DNA from: Tubulanus polymorphus
Taxonomy: Eukaryota > Nemertea > Palaeonemertea > Tubulaniformes > Tubulanidae
DNA length: 64,000 nucleotides
Assembly (NCBI RefSeq): GCF_964204645.1
Contig: NC_134032.1
Span: forward strand, 12,766,275 to 12,830,274
Direction: 5' to 3'
Shown: positions 24,422-35,066 of the stretch, piece after piece
Layout: each line of letters begins with the position of its first letter
How positions within the stretch are numbered: the first letter of the stretch is position 1
Translations under genes and position numbers: made by a program
Notes under the pieces: generated by a model
Databases searched by the model: none
The model's input: the letters and a program-made list of their open reading frames with translations, nothing else
Told to the model about the DNA's origin: nothing

Positions 24422-24598
24422 AGAGAAATCCCACAATAACGAAGCCAAGATTGAAAAATCCTATATCAGAATGATTATATTTGAGTACGCCTGATGATGG
24501 CTAACAGTTGTTAGCCGAAACGTCGCTCCTCAACTATAATCATTCCGATATAGGATTTTTCAATCTTGGCTTCATTATTGTGGGATTTCTCTCGTTAA
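24422..24598. mobile_element. Foldback element, GATGATG/CGAAACGTC core, copy 2 (best)
   Basis: The arms gagagaaatcccacaataac and attgtgggatttctctc are inverted over about 65 bp. The loop reads cctgatgatggctaacagtt ... gccgaaacgtcgctc. About 177 bp, non-coding. Confidence 0.85.
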
Positions 24599-24599
24599 G

Positions 24600-25275
24600 A
24601 TCAAGAAGCCTGATCAAATCATATTTCATCTTTAGTCATTTAATCATTTGAATTCAAATGATTACTCCGAGATATAGGTCGAGTGATTCACGTTAGCCGG
24701 GATTACACGAATGTTTTTGACCCTACCCAAATTCGGCCCGGAACAACTATTCACACGGGCGCCAATGTGCCCGTGCTTTGGTCATCAGCCAAATTTTAGC
24801 ACGAGCAAAATTTTATTGCACGGCTTAATGAGCGCAACTGGTACCGGAAATGACTAACATCGCTTTGTTTTATCAAACATCCCGTTTTCCTCTATACACC
24901 ACCGTGACTGTCCAGCGTATGGTCTCTGGACAAATTTAGTGTTAAATGGTGATAAACTGTCCTCACAAATGTATCGGATTTTACATAGTAGGTCCCTTGG
25001 AAACGGTTTCGTATACCATGGGGTTTTGTAAAATCCTTAGACACAAATCGCTTTGGGCATTACTGGTACAACAATATAATTGAGAAGCCGACCTTTATCA
25101 AACGGGCCCTAAGAGAGAACGAATGCAAGATCAGTAGACGATTGGTTTGCAGCTCCAATTCAATATTTATTTCACGGAATAGCAGAACAATGAAGTCCAG
25201 AAAAAAATGAACAAATAAATAAATTTACAAATATTCGCAGAGGCCCGACCTGGCATAGATACGAGCAACCATATG
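24600..25275. other. Intergenic, low-copy repeat at about 24990-25180
   Basis: No gene. The part 24990-25180 (gctttgggcattactggtac, caaacgggcc) recurs at about 40090-40290 with moderate divergence. It is thus either the 3' flank of a duplicated MFS gene or a dispersed repeat. Confidence 0.5.
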
Positions 25276-26637
25276 TTATATATTTCGAACAGCAAGAGCA
25301 GTAAAAGAGTATAAGAAATGTGCTACACCTAAAGCTATGAATATTGCCGAGTAGCCTATGAAAGGTTCTACAGCGCCAGCTGCGAGAATGAATATGATTA
25401 CAATCACACGCGATACCAATCCATCTATTGCATATATAGTCTCATAATTGCCGTTGAATTTCGTATCGGTGATATCAGTGAGCCACGAAAAACTAAAACT
25501 GGTTATCAGTCCAAACGATAGTTTACAGATTATATCGGAACCGAACGCTTGCCAGACGTTTGTAATGAACGGATATGAAACGAATGAAATTGTCGTCATT
25601 ATGCAATAAACGATGAAATAAATCCAACGATGTTTCCTAGTTTTCGCCACCAGTAACCCAAATGTAATTGTGCTCAGGAATAGAACTGTCGACGATACCA
25701 ATATCACTGATGATATTTGCCACTGTTGTGCACCCTTAGAGACCTGTTCGATCAATAAAGGCATATACATATATCGTATATTGATAGAGATGTTATAAAG
25801 GCATTTCAGCCCGATTATCACCATCGTTTGGCCGTCTGTCAACATTGATTTTACAAGATTCATTTGGATAGGTTTCTCTTCAGATTTCCCCGAACTGGCA
25901 TTTTCTATCTCAACGAATGCACGAGTTACGCTCGTTATTACAAGGGCGGAGAAAAGAACCCAAAATGGCATCGCATATCCAACAAATTCGATCTCGTACA
26001 AACTAGTAGCATAACCATAAGCACCAGCGGTGTATGCAACACCGTACACTGCAGCTAAAGCTATAACTCGGTTGGCTTCGTTTTTAGACTCAATTGTCAC
26101 CATAGTGGATCCTGCAACCTTCAGAAACGTAACGGCAAGCCCGACGAGGAAATTCAGAATCAGCAATATCCACCAGATCGACACGAAAGCGGAGATCAAA
26201 ATAGTAACGAGTCCAAGGATCAGCCCAAACCAGAACGGGTATAGGTGACCATATTTGAATGTTAGTTTACCACACGATATATATGCAATCAGCATCCCAA
26301 CATCGTACGTGGCTTTGGTGATGGCCACCTTTCCAGCAATATGACTATCAGCAAGCAATGAACTATTGCGGAATCCACCTTGAAGATCGCTGACTACGGC
26401 AATTAATGCTCCTGATGACATTTTGACAATAAGACCTGATAGACATACGATACCAACGATAACTATAAGGTTTGCACGACAGCGGATTTGACAAAAATGT
26501 CCTTCTGGTGATGGCTGCTGCTGCCGCCGCTGCTGCTGCTGCTGTGTCTCAGATAAAGTTCCGTAATTGTCATTTACATTCGTGTCGTCGTCAAACAAAC
26601 TTCCTTTCATTTCAATTTCTTCAAGTTTCATCTTCAT
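25276..26637 (-). CDS. MFS-type multi-pass transporter, intronless, substrate unknown
   Basis: 453 aa with about 11-12 hydrophobic membrane segments. The first is NLIVIVGIVCLSGLIVKMSS near residue 57. A long cytosolic loop (VEIENASSGKSEEKPIQMN) near residue 245 separates two six-helix halves, the architecture of the major facilitator superfamily. The loop between helices 2 and 3 (CGKLTFKYGHLYP) is a degenerate MFS motif A. The N-terminus is cytosolic with a Gln-rich run (QQQQQRRQQQ) encoded by CAG/CTG-type repeats. There are no introns in the coding region, so the gene may derive from a retrocopy or belong to an intronless lineage. A truncated paralogue is at 38925-39842. I cannot assign a substrate. 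Confidence 0.75.
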   Translation of the reverse strand: MKMKLEEIEMKGSLFDDDTNVNDNYGTLSETQQQQQRRQQQPSPEGHFCQIRCRANLIVIVGIVCLSGLIVKMSSGALIAVVSDLQGGFRNSSLLADSHIAGKVAITKATYDVGMLIAYISCGKLTFKYGHLYPFWFGLILGLVTILISAFVSIWWILLILNFLVGLAVTFLKVAGSTMVTIESKNEANRVIALAAVYGVAYTAGAYGYATSLYEIEFVGYAMPFWVLFSALVITSVTRAFVEIENASSGKSEEKPIQMNLVKSMLTDGQTMVIIGLKCLYNISINIRYMYMPLLIEQVSKGAQQWQISSVILVSSTVLFLSTITFGLLVAKTRKHRWIYFIVYCIMTTISFVSYPFITNVWQAFGSDIICKLSFGLITSFSFSWLTDITDTKFNGNYETIYAIDGLVSRVIVIIFILAAGAVEPFIGYSAIFIALGVAHFLYSFTALAVRNI

Positions 26638-27236
26638 ACTTGTCTTTTAAAACGCTAAAATCATTCAATCTAGCAATATAGAAATGTCGATCTTATCTGC
26701 AGAAAACTGTGCCGAATTCGAACCAAGAAAACGGATGGACAAATTTTAGACTTCAGCTGACAAGAAACAGATTAACCTGCTAACAAAACAATTATGATTC
26801 GAGGGAACGAATTATGTATGACCTGGTCATGGTAATGAATCTTTTATTATGTTAAATTGTTATAGTATACGCTATATTGTTTATGCTTGTATATGGATTT
26901 AAAAGTCCATAAGAGTTTATTACTTTTGGCAATAAATACAAGTAATAATAGTTATTCGAATTGACCAGCGATAACGTACGGGTCACCTATAAATAACTTA
27001 GGGTGTTACGACTTGTGCATTCGAACGTGTCAATGTCATCCAGGTACAAACTTGGTACAAGTACATTGTTGAATCTAAAGGTTCGCGGAAATGTCTGGAT
27101 CTATGGGTCAATTTAAAGTCTTTATTTTTTAAGGATTTCCCTTTAGCCGAAGCGTAAGTGCGCCGCGCACTTTTCAGCTCGTGTGCGGGGGTTTTATCAA
27201 TCAACGCCCTTGTAAATGCCGAAGGAAATCCAAACG
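26638..27236. other. MFS gene 5' flank; nothing else recognised
   Basis: No gene or clear repeat between the MFS start codon and the MORN2-like remnant. A poly-AT stretch at 26850-26960 is the only notable composition feature. Confidence 0.4.
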
Positions 27237-27522
<286 letters not shown>

Positions 27523-27699
27523 TGAATTATCAAATTACTGTAGATAGAACCGATCAAGACTGTACATGTATCATAGTTTTAATCAAACCTGCGTACCTGT
27601 GCCGCTTTCTTACTGATGGTCACCGTGCATAGCACTGTCGTTGACCGTGACGCATACACGGACCTAACTATGCACTGTATATTAGAAACACAAAACTGC

Positions 27700-27776
27700 G
27701 CGGTAGAAGTTTTGATTTGGAGCTCTCCAAAAAAAGTAGAAATCCATTCCGACTACAAAAAGCAAAACTGCCAAAG
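27700..27776 (+). pseudogene. Dead copy of a short first exon (see 63758-63790)
   Basis: aagttttgatttggagc followed by an exon-like stretch ending at a GTGAGC donor matches 63723-63796. The start codon has become ATC (27742-27744), and the copy is two bases longer (35 versus 33), shifting the phase. It sits in the expected position for a first exon of the kinase remnant that follows. Confidence 0.6.
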
Positions 27777-28084
27777 GTGAGCCAATCGAATTTACAACGC
27801 AGAAATCTGCACAAATCACATAAAAGAAGCAACGGGTTCACTAGTAAGTAAGGATCAGTTGTTCCATTTCAAAATTACATCATCACGAATGAATATGGGA
27901 ACCGAGAATTTTAAAGCAAGAAGTTTTGATCTCAAAACCATAACTGCCGTCATCGCAAGCCTAATGAGTCACCGCTACCACTACTGTGGCAAGGTTCGCT
28001 AGTAGTTACTCGGTTATCCGCATTTCAATCAAAATCGAATCAATTTTTTAATTTTTTATTTTCTTAAAATTTTTTCTTGAATGA

Positions 28085-28190
28085 TATGGTTGCCTTACTT
28101 TTTGTCGTACAGTTACTCGAAACAACGTTAAGAGAGCCAACGAAAATCATGGCCGAAGTTTGCGCTAAACATAAACTTCAACCAAGGGGT
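28085..28190 (+). pseudogene. Decayed phosphagen-kinase exon (upstream domain)
   Basis: Aligns with exon 29679-29862 of the following domain (tatggttgccttactttttg, aacaacgttaagag, atggccgaagtttgcgctaa) but has lost about 35 bp and the frame. The region around the reactive Cys, CPTNLG in the good copy, reads CRTVTR. It indicates that the gene once had two kinase domains. Confidence 0.75.
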
Positions 28191-28285
28191 TACAAACTTT
28201 CATAGGCTAAGAAAGACATAAAAAATGTGAATTGTTCATCTTAAGCTTCTCATTTTTTCTTACTTCATATTCTTTAATGAGGTAT

Positions 28286-30234
28286 ACATGGTGAACATAC
28301 TGTCAGCGCTGGAAGTATTTATACTATTAGTAATAATTGTAGATTGGGACTGTCTGAAATCGAAGCTGTCACCGAAATGGCTGAAGGCGTCAAAGCCATC
28401 ATCGCCAAAGAAAAAGAAATGGTAATTGTTGCGATGAATGTCGATAAACTGGGATTTTTTTCATAGTTTCCAACAATCTTTATTTTGACATTCACAGGAA
28501 AGTAATTGGCAATATCCAGGTAGCATCGAAGATATGTACTCGTTGCTTGCAGAATCCAACTCGAAATCATTGTTGAAGAAATACCTGACACAAGAGGTAT
28601 TTGAAAATCTCAAAGATAAGAAAACTAAGCTTGGTGGAACATTGGCGCATTGCATCAATTTAGGTAAACATTCATCATTTAAAAGTAAAGGGAAATGTTT
28701 CGAAGTCGTGAGCAGCTTTTTATTTTTTTCTAATATTCGTTATGTTCATCAAATCTAGGTGTTGTTCACTTGGAGAGCCGTAATGGCATTCGTGCCTGTG
28801 ATCCGGAAGGATACGAAACGTTCAAAGATATTCTGGATCCAATTATCAAAGAATATCACATGTTCAAGAATTCTGAAATCAATCACCCGGATCCGGATTT
28901 CGGAAACTTGGAAGCTCTTCCATTTGGTGATGTTGACCCAGATGGTAGATATGTTGTTTCAACACGGGTTCGTGTTGGTCGCAGTGCAGACGGTATTCCA
29001 TTTGCTCCGTCTATCAGTGAAACGGTAAGTCCTGCTATTCTAGTAACGGCGGTATTTCATTATCATTGTAATAGGATACTGTATATTGGAAGAATCCAAT
29101 GCAATTTCAACGAGTCAATTCAATCATTGTAGCAACGGGCCAAAGTTGAAAGCAAAATCATGAAAGCTTTCGAATCCCTTCAAAGCGATAAGGAATACCA
29201 GGGTACCTATTACCAGTTGCCAAAACTGACTCATCAAGAGGCTGACCAACTGAGGATGGATCATTTCCTATTCAGCGAAACTGATGAGTAAGTAGATTTG
29301 TAATTAGGATCATACGTCAACTTTGTACAGCTGCTCTAAACAACTGATTTGAATTTGGATTCCTTTGGCAAATTACATTTTCTTATATTCTTATTCATTC
29401 GTAAACGAATTACTTTCAGAATATCTCGATCTACAGGTGTCTATCGCGACTGGAGTAAAAATCGTGGAATCTACTGCGGTAACGACAAAAAATTCCTCGT
29501 ATGGGTAAATGAAGAAGATCACTATCGTTTCATATCCATGCAGAAAGGAGGTGACCTCGCCCAAGTGTATCGCAGATTAGTGAAAGTATGTATGGTATCT
29601 GATCCTCCTAGAATCCCTACTATAATAGGGAATCAATGATCAACGGTTGATCATGCTTCAATTTCATTTAATTTCAAGGCTGTTAAAAAGGTGAAGCAAC
29701 AGGTTAAGTTCGCGCACAGTAAACGCTATGGTTACCTTACCTTTTGTCCTACAAATCTCGGAACAACGTTAAGAGCCAGTGTACACTTGAAGATACCAAA
29801 GCTTTCAGCGAACAAGACAATGATGGCCGAAGCTCTTGCTAAACATAAACTTCAGTCGCGAGGTAAATGAGTTGTAGGAGTCTCCTTAAAATCAGTCCAA
29901 ACTACTCTACTTTTATTTCTTCGCGATGGTGGGATTCTGTGCGATGTTAACCGCGGCACTAGTTTCAATTGTCTTCATTTTACCTGCTTTAGGAACATAT
30001 GGTTATAATACTGAGAGCGTTGGAGGTGTTTATGATATAAGTAATAAACGCAGATTGGGACTGTCTGAAATAGAAGCTGTCACAGAAATGGCTGACGGCG
30101 TTAAAGCCATCATCGCAATGGAAAAAGAACTGGAAGAAAAGGAGAGCAGTAAGAAATGGAAAATCGAATCGTCATTGCATTCCAATCACTTTACCGCCCC
30201 CTCCTCAGGGGACCAGCAAATCTGTTCGTTATGA
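28286..30234 (+). CDS. Phosphagen (arginine-type) kinase domain, diverged, 5'-truncated gene
   Basis: ATP:guanidino phosphotransferase family. Phase-consistent exons: 28286-28421 (tail of a preceding domain, ...[16 protein letters not shown]...), 28498-28663, 28759-29024, 29133-29287, 29420-29585, 29679-29862, 29993-30234. Conserved: STRVRVGRS (nucleotide-binding Args), [15 protein letters not shown] (catalytic Glu and Arg), [14 protein letters not shown] (reactive Cys), [13 protein letters not shown]. Altered: the guanidino-specificity loop, SGVGIY in arginine kinases, reads SRNGIR. The mobile loop GEHTES reads GYNTES, so the Glu/His pair (E314/H315 by horseshoe-crab numbering) is Tyr/Asn. 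The last 20 or so residues come from a dispersed repeat. Upstream exons are missing or dead (27700, 28085), so this is either a recently inactivated duplicate or a shortened, altered-specificity enzyme. Confidence 0.8.
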
Positions 30235-30710
30235 AAGTAAAGATACAAATGTTAAGGTTCATTCGATGAAAGTACCATCGTCGTACCATCCTCGCTGTGT
30301 ATACCAACCTAGCTGACTTGCTCTTACATTTTATTGTTATTATAACTATCATATCATTATTATCATTATTATCATCATCATCATCAATCATTAAAATTTG
30401 TTGGTCCAAACTCGAGCGTTTTATACATGAGGCAAATGCGAATATATTCACCCGCCGCGTGTTTTTGATCTGTGAATTTAGTAGGCTCATGTACCTCACG
30501 CCTTCGATCATGAGTACCGTCGCTGACTCTTATAGAATATTTAAAACGGTATGTTGGTTTTGAAAAATATTTAACTGATCTTCCTTTTATTCAAGAAAAT
30601 CATTTTGCGGGTTTCGTAAATGATTGAAGTCTGTATTTGAACTGGACATCTTGTCTGCCGAATTGCTGAGCGATCAAACCCGTAGAAAATAGACCTGTCC
30701 CTCAGCCAGA
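30190..30710. repeat. Direct repeat flanking the receptor pair, left copy
   Basis: Shares with 34190-34670, in the same order and orientation, 'caggggaccagcaaatctgt', 'cgaggcaaatgcgaat', 'gccgcgtgtttttctg' and then a minus-strand receptor fragment. It starts inside the last kinase exon. Confidence 0.75.
30632..30707 (-). pseudogene. Rhodopsin-type receptor fragment
   Basis: tttgaactggacatcttgtc and the next 50 bp match the ICL3/TM5 region of the intact receptors (31565-31645). Nothing else of the gene survives here. Confidence 0.7.
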
Positions 30711-31301
30711 TTCTAGTACGGGACAAATGATTGCTTCGCTTTGTTTAAGCATTGTATTTATAAACTTGAACTTGAACTTGAATAATAACAAAAATTTATT
30801 TTCTTATAGCGCCGTAATAATGGAATTTAATCACGGCGCTTATTTATTGCGCCGTACATTTAGACATGTGATACCGGGTTACAGCTCAGATGTATGAAAA
30901 TCGATTGAACGGACTCTTAAGCCTGATCCGTGCCAATTCATTCGACCCGGACCAAATCGTCTCCGTGCGTGTGCAGTATAGAACTCGATACCTCGTTCCG
31001 GGTCTTTTGCTGTATGGTTAATTTGGGTTAATTTTTATTTTTATCACATATACACTTTCGTATTAGTCGCTGATACTGTTGTTTCGTTGCTCCAATATCG
31101 TGTAAGGTTTGTGAGGTTTCGAACCAACCTCGATATATCCGATACGGAGACGTTTCATTCTGACAAATGGTTCGCAAAACGAGCCACCGCACTTCGCGAA
31201 ATATTTTCAACGTAAAATTCCGTCACTGATATGAGATAGATTTTCTACACATACCGTGGATCGTTTTGAATCAGGTTCGAATCCCAACTACTTGAATATT
31301 C
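30711..31301. other. No gene seen
   Basis: Spacer between the receptor fragment and the 3' end of the first receptor. It contains a short palindrome, gcgccgtaataatgg/...cggcgc, near 30810-30855, and nothing else that I recognise. Confidence 0.4.
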
Positions 31302-32276
31302 TCATAGTTTCACTATGCGGATCAATTCTTCACGAAATAACTTCAAATTCGCGATATATATGAAAAAATTTATAGCACTGTTTGTGATAGTAAGGGTTCC
31401 CCCGACGAGGTTCAGCAGTTGTAATATTTGAATCGGCAAATGCCTCAGTTTTCCACTCGTAAAGTTGACCAGGTTAAGTACAGTATTTGGCGCGTTCAAT
31501 ACGAAAAAAGCCACGATTACGCAAATTAGATTGCGTACGCATCTGCGTTCCTGTTCGCAAGTGTTGGTGTTTTTGAACTGGACATCTCGTCTGGCGAACT
31601 GAATACTGATCAAAACCGTCGAAAATATCAAACCTATCCAAGGAAGTATGGTGACGGTTAGATAGGAATAGATTATGTAAAAATAAACAAATGCATCCCC
31701 TACACTCTTTGATGGACAAGTCTTATATCCCCTTAAATAAGTCACAATACCAATTGCACTTTCCATTAAGGCGAAATAGATAAACACCAATATAACGAGA
31801 TTCCTGCGTCGAACCCGGGTCATCAGGCTTCCAATGCGCAGCGGTACTAGCACTGCTATACTGCGCTCCAAGGCAAAACACAACAAAATCCAAGAAGAGG
31901 TTTTTGTTCCGAAATTGATGAGCACCATTCCCAGTTTACAGATTACATCGCTAACGGAGTAGAATACATACCGACCATGCTTATTACCGGTCACATAGTG
32001 GATTCTTTCCAGAGACCTCAACGAAAAAGTGATGACGAAGATCGAATCGGAGAAAGCTAGCGGTACCAGATACTGAAAGGTACACGCGTCTAACGTGCGA
32101 CGCAGACGGAACAAGACGACTATAGACAGTAAACCCCCGGTAACACCGGTCACCATACAGAAATAGATGTAAATATTGAACGTGTACCAAATACCGCTCT
32201 GCCACGTACTAGATTGAAACATGTGACTTGTGAAAGCGTTTTCTGTCACTGTAGAGTTCGTACTCGGTAAAATCAT
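31302..32276 (-). CDS. Rhodopsin-like (class A) GPCR, tandem copy 1
   Basis: 324 aa, intronless, seven hydrophobic segments. The N-terminus carries N-glycosylation sites (NST) and no signal peptide. The TM3 Cys (DVICKLG) and an ECL2 Cys (YKTCPSK) can form the usual disulfide. The TM3 end reads ALERSIAV, where class A receptors normally have DRY. TM6 lacks the CWxP motif (VLNAPNTV). TM7 reads NSAINFFIY in place of NPxxY. A basic ICL3 (CEQERRCVRN) precedes TM6. This set of deviations resembles lineage-expanded peptide-receptor-like GPCRs of spiralians. The ligand is unknown. It is a close paralogue of the gene at 32972-33955. Confidence 0.85.
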   Translation of the reverse strand: MILPSTNSTVTENAFTSHMFQSSTWQSGIWYTFNIYIYFCMVTGVTGGLLSIVVLFRLRRTLDACTFQYLVPLAFSDSIFVITFSLRSLERIHYVTGNKHGRYVFYSVSDVICKLGMVLINFGTKTSSWILLCFALERSIAVLVPLRIGSLMTRVRRRNLVILVFIYFALMESAIGIVTYLRGYKTCPSKSVGDAFVYFYIIYSYLTVTILPWIGLIFSTVLISIQFARRDVQFKNTNTCEQERRCVRNLICVIVAFFVLNAPNTVLNLVNFTSGKLRHLPIQILQLLNLVGGTLTITNSAINFFIYIANLKLFREELIRIVKL

Positions 32277-32971
32277 CTTCTATCCTTCATTCGTGTCATT
32301 TACCATTTTTGTTGAAGCACTTAAAATCGGCCAGTCCATTAAGACTCCGCTCGATTCTGAATTCATTCAAAATGAAAGCACTTACGAATTGGAATCTGAT
32401 GGTAATGCGTAAGGACTAATGGGATGAAATGTGAAATATACCTAGCAGCTATTAGATATTCAAACAGTAAGCTATGTCTAGCTTTTAGCTCTTATCTAGA
32501 TTAACTCGAGTTGAATGATTTAAAACAATCGTTGATATGAACTACGACATGTTTGAAGGTGTTTGATATGAACATTGAGATGTATATTTACATCAAATTA
32601 ATCAATACCTTTTGTTGATTAAATTCCTACAGTTTTGTTCAAACGATATGGGTAGTAGAGGGCGGTATGAGTGATAAGAGTTACCGCAATAACGTACTGG
32701 TCACACGTCAGCTATTGGTCATCACACTGACCAGACAAACGTAGTATTGTCACCATCCATCGTGCGAGCGTGCTGCGGACGATGGTGGTACAAGCCTTCG
32801 CAACCAAGCGTGGCTCGCATTATAACGGGATAGTCAGAATTTCTTTCTTTTTATAGTTTTGATTTATTTTCCATGAAGAGGTCGCTCATAGCAAACAATT
32901 TTTTCGAAACACGGTCCTATCGCCATCAAGCCAAAGCGACAATACTCGCGGGCGCTCTATATTGAAAATAC
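32277..32971. other. Spacer between the two receptors
   Basis: No gene. It presumably holds the promoter of copy 1 and the 3' end of copy 2, with a short inverted word around 32756-32790 (catccatcgtgcg/cggacgatgg). Confidence 0.4.
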
Positions 32972-33955
32972 TCAGAGTTTCAATAAGCGCACCAACTCTT
33001 CACGAAATGACTTCAAAGTCACGATATATATGAAAACATTTACAGCACTATTTGTGATCATTAAAACGCCCCCAATAAGGTTAATCAAGTGGTCTATTTG
33101 TTTTGGTAAATGTCTTAATTTGTCACTCGTATTGCGAACCAGGAGAATTACAGTATTTGGCGCGTTCAAGGCGAAAAATGCAACGATTATGCAAATTAGA
33201 TTGCGCACGCATCTGCGTTCCTGTTCGGAAGTGTTCGTGATTTTGAACTGGACATCTCGTCTGGAGAACTGAATACTGATCAAAACCGTCGAAAATATCA
33301 AACCTATCCAAGGAATTATAGTCATAGTCGAAAGGGAGTAGATTATGATTATTTGTGCAATGATTTCTCCCGAAACTATGTTTGTTTGGCAGTTTTTTAA
33401 GCCATGTCCGATGGTTTTAACATGGAAAATGATACCCTGAGCGCCTTCCGTAACAGCGTAGTAAAGAAAAACCGATATAACAAGATTTCGGCGTCGAACC
33501 CGGGTCGCTAGTCTCCCGATGTGCAACGGAATCAGTACCGCTATACTGCGTTCCACGGCAAAACACAACAGAATCCAAGAAGAGCTTTTGATTCCGAAAT
33601 TGATTAGCACCATTCCCAGTTTGCACGTGACGTCATTAACGGCGTAGAACACGTAGCGACCATAAGCCTCGGTGCCGGCCACGATGTGGATTCGTTCCAG
33701 AGACTTTAACGAAAAAGTAAATACAAAAATCAAATCGGAAGAAGCTAGCGGTATCAGATACTGAAAGGTGCACGCGTCTAACGTACGACGCAGACGGAAC
33801 AAGACGACTATAGACAGTAAACCCCCGGTAACACCGGTCACCATCCAGAAATAGATGTAAACATTGAACGTGTACCAAACACCGTTCTGCCACATACTAG
33901 ATTGAAACATGTGACTTGTGACGGTGTCTGTCGAGTTTGAACCAGTAATTGCCAT
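32972..33955 (-). CDS. Rhodopsin-like (class A) GPCR, tandem copy 2
   Basis: 327 aa, intronless, same topology as copy 1. TM1/TM2 (VTGGLLSIVVLFRLRRTLDA) are nearly identical, while ECL2 (residues about 175-195) and TM7 differ most, as expected if ligand binding diverged. It has ERS at the TM3 end (FAVERSIAVL), LNAPNTVILLV in TM6 and NSAVNVFIY in TM7. N-terminal NST sites are present. Tandem, same orientation, 695 bp upstream of copy 1, so a local duplication. Ligand unknown. Confidence 0.85.
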   Translation of the reverse strand: MAITGSNSTDTVTSHMFQSSMWQNGVWYTFNVYIYFWMVTGVTGGLLSIVVLFRLRRTLDACTFQYLIPLASSDLIFVFTFSLKSLERIHIVAGTEAYGRYVFYAVNDVTCKLGMVLINFGIKSSSWILLCFAVERSIAVLIPLHIGRLATRVRRRNLVISVFLYYAVTEGAQGIIFHVKTIGHGLKNCQTNIVSGEIIAQIIIIYSLSTMTIIPWIGLIFSTVLISIQFSRRDVQFKITNTSEQERRCVRNLICIIVAFFALNAPNTVILLVRNTSDKLRHLPKQIDHLINLIGGVLMITNSAVNVFIYIVTLKSFREELVRLLKL

Positions 33956-35066
33956 CTTCCAGGCTACTGCTTTTACAGTGCATACACGTACGTAATTTTA
34001 CAGCTACCGAGGTCCACCCATTTATTAGCTGGCATCTCTTAAAACCAAATCCATTTGCTAATAAAACCAGGTTCTGTTTAAAGTAGAATCTATCCATTAA
34101 ACTCCCCGTGCGTAAACGAATTTTAAAAAGTAAAATCTGTTCACACGATAAACGATATTATACAGAATTGCCAAATAAAGGAGATACATTGAACTTCACC
34201 GCCCTTCTCCAGGGGACCAGCAAATCTGTTTGTAATGGAATTAAGAATACAAATTTGTTAATTCATTCGACGAATCGTTACAGTATACGTTGCTCCTAAA
34301 TCGAGCGTTCTTCGCACGAGGCAAATGCGAATTTTGATATTCAAACGCCGCGTGTTTTTCTGTGCTGTAAGCAGAAGCCCGTGTACGAAGTGGCAGGAAG
34401 TGTGCTAAAAAATAAAATCTAAGTACTTTTCCCCCTTTTTCTCCTGCACTATCTGCCTATCGTAGTTGATTGATCTTTGTTTGATCTTTGTTATTTTCTA
34501 ATTCTCTTACACATCTCTTGTGACTTGTATACTCGTAAATACAATAGTGTGACTTGTTAGCCCATATGGGCTGAGCACCAATTTCTTATTATATGTTAAT
34601 CTAATAATACGTATTCATGTGTATTTGAACTGGACATCTTGGCTAGCGAACTAACTATAGAGTATCAGTTTTTCAGGACAGCAAATGGCTGTCGAATGTT
34701 CCAACATTTCGATACAGTTAAATTCTAATTGAGTTTCATAATTATGTAATTAGTAAATTTTGTAATCAAACCCTTCGTGAAACTGAATTTTAATCGTAAT
34801 TAACTAAGCATGATCAAGGAAATTCGATTATGATTGAGATCTGTCACGGATTTCTATGCGGCCACCAATCCACTGAACGCACGCGAGTCGCAATTAAACT
34901 GCACCAGCAATTCTATTTATCTACACTTTTTTTACAATATATCGACTCAATTTCGTTTCAAAATCGCTGACAAGCTATGATTCCGATGGCATTTAAACCG
35001 CCAAAAAGCCCGTGATACCCGTCGAGCACCATCGTTCGCGTCATCATTTCAATCAATTCATCGATC
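33956..35066. repeat. Receptor 5' flank and right copy of the flanking direct repeat (34190-34670)
   Basis: 34190-34400 and 34618-34670 repeat the left flank at 30190-30710, including another receptor fragment on the minus strand (34622-34668, tttgaactggacatcttggc). 34700-35066 shows nothing recognisable apart from the promoter side of the next gene. Confidence 0.65.
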
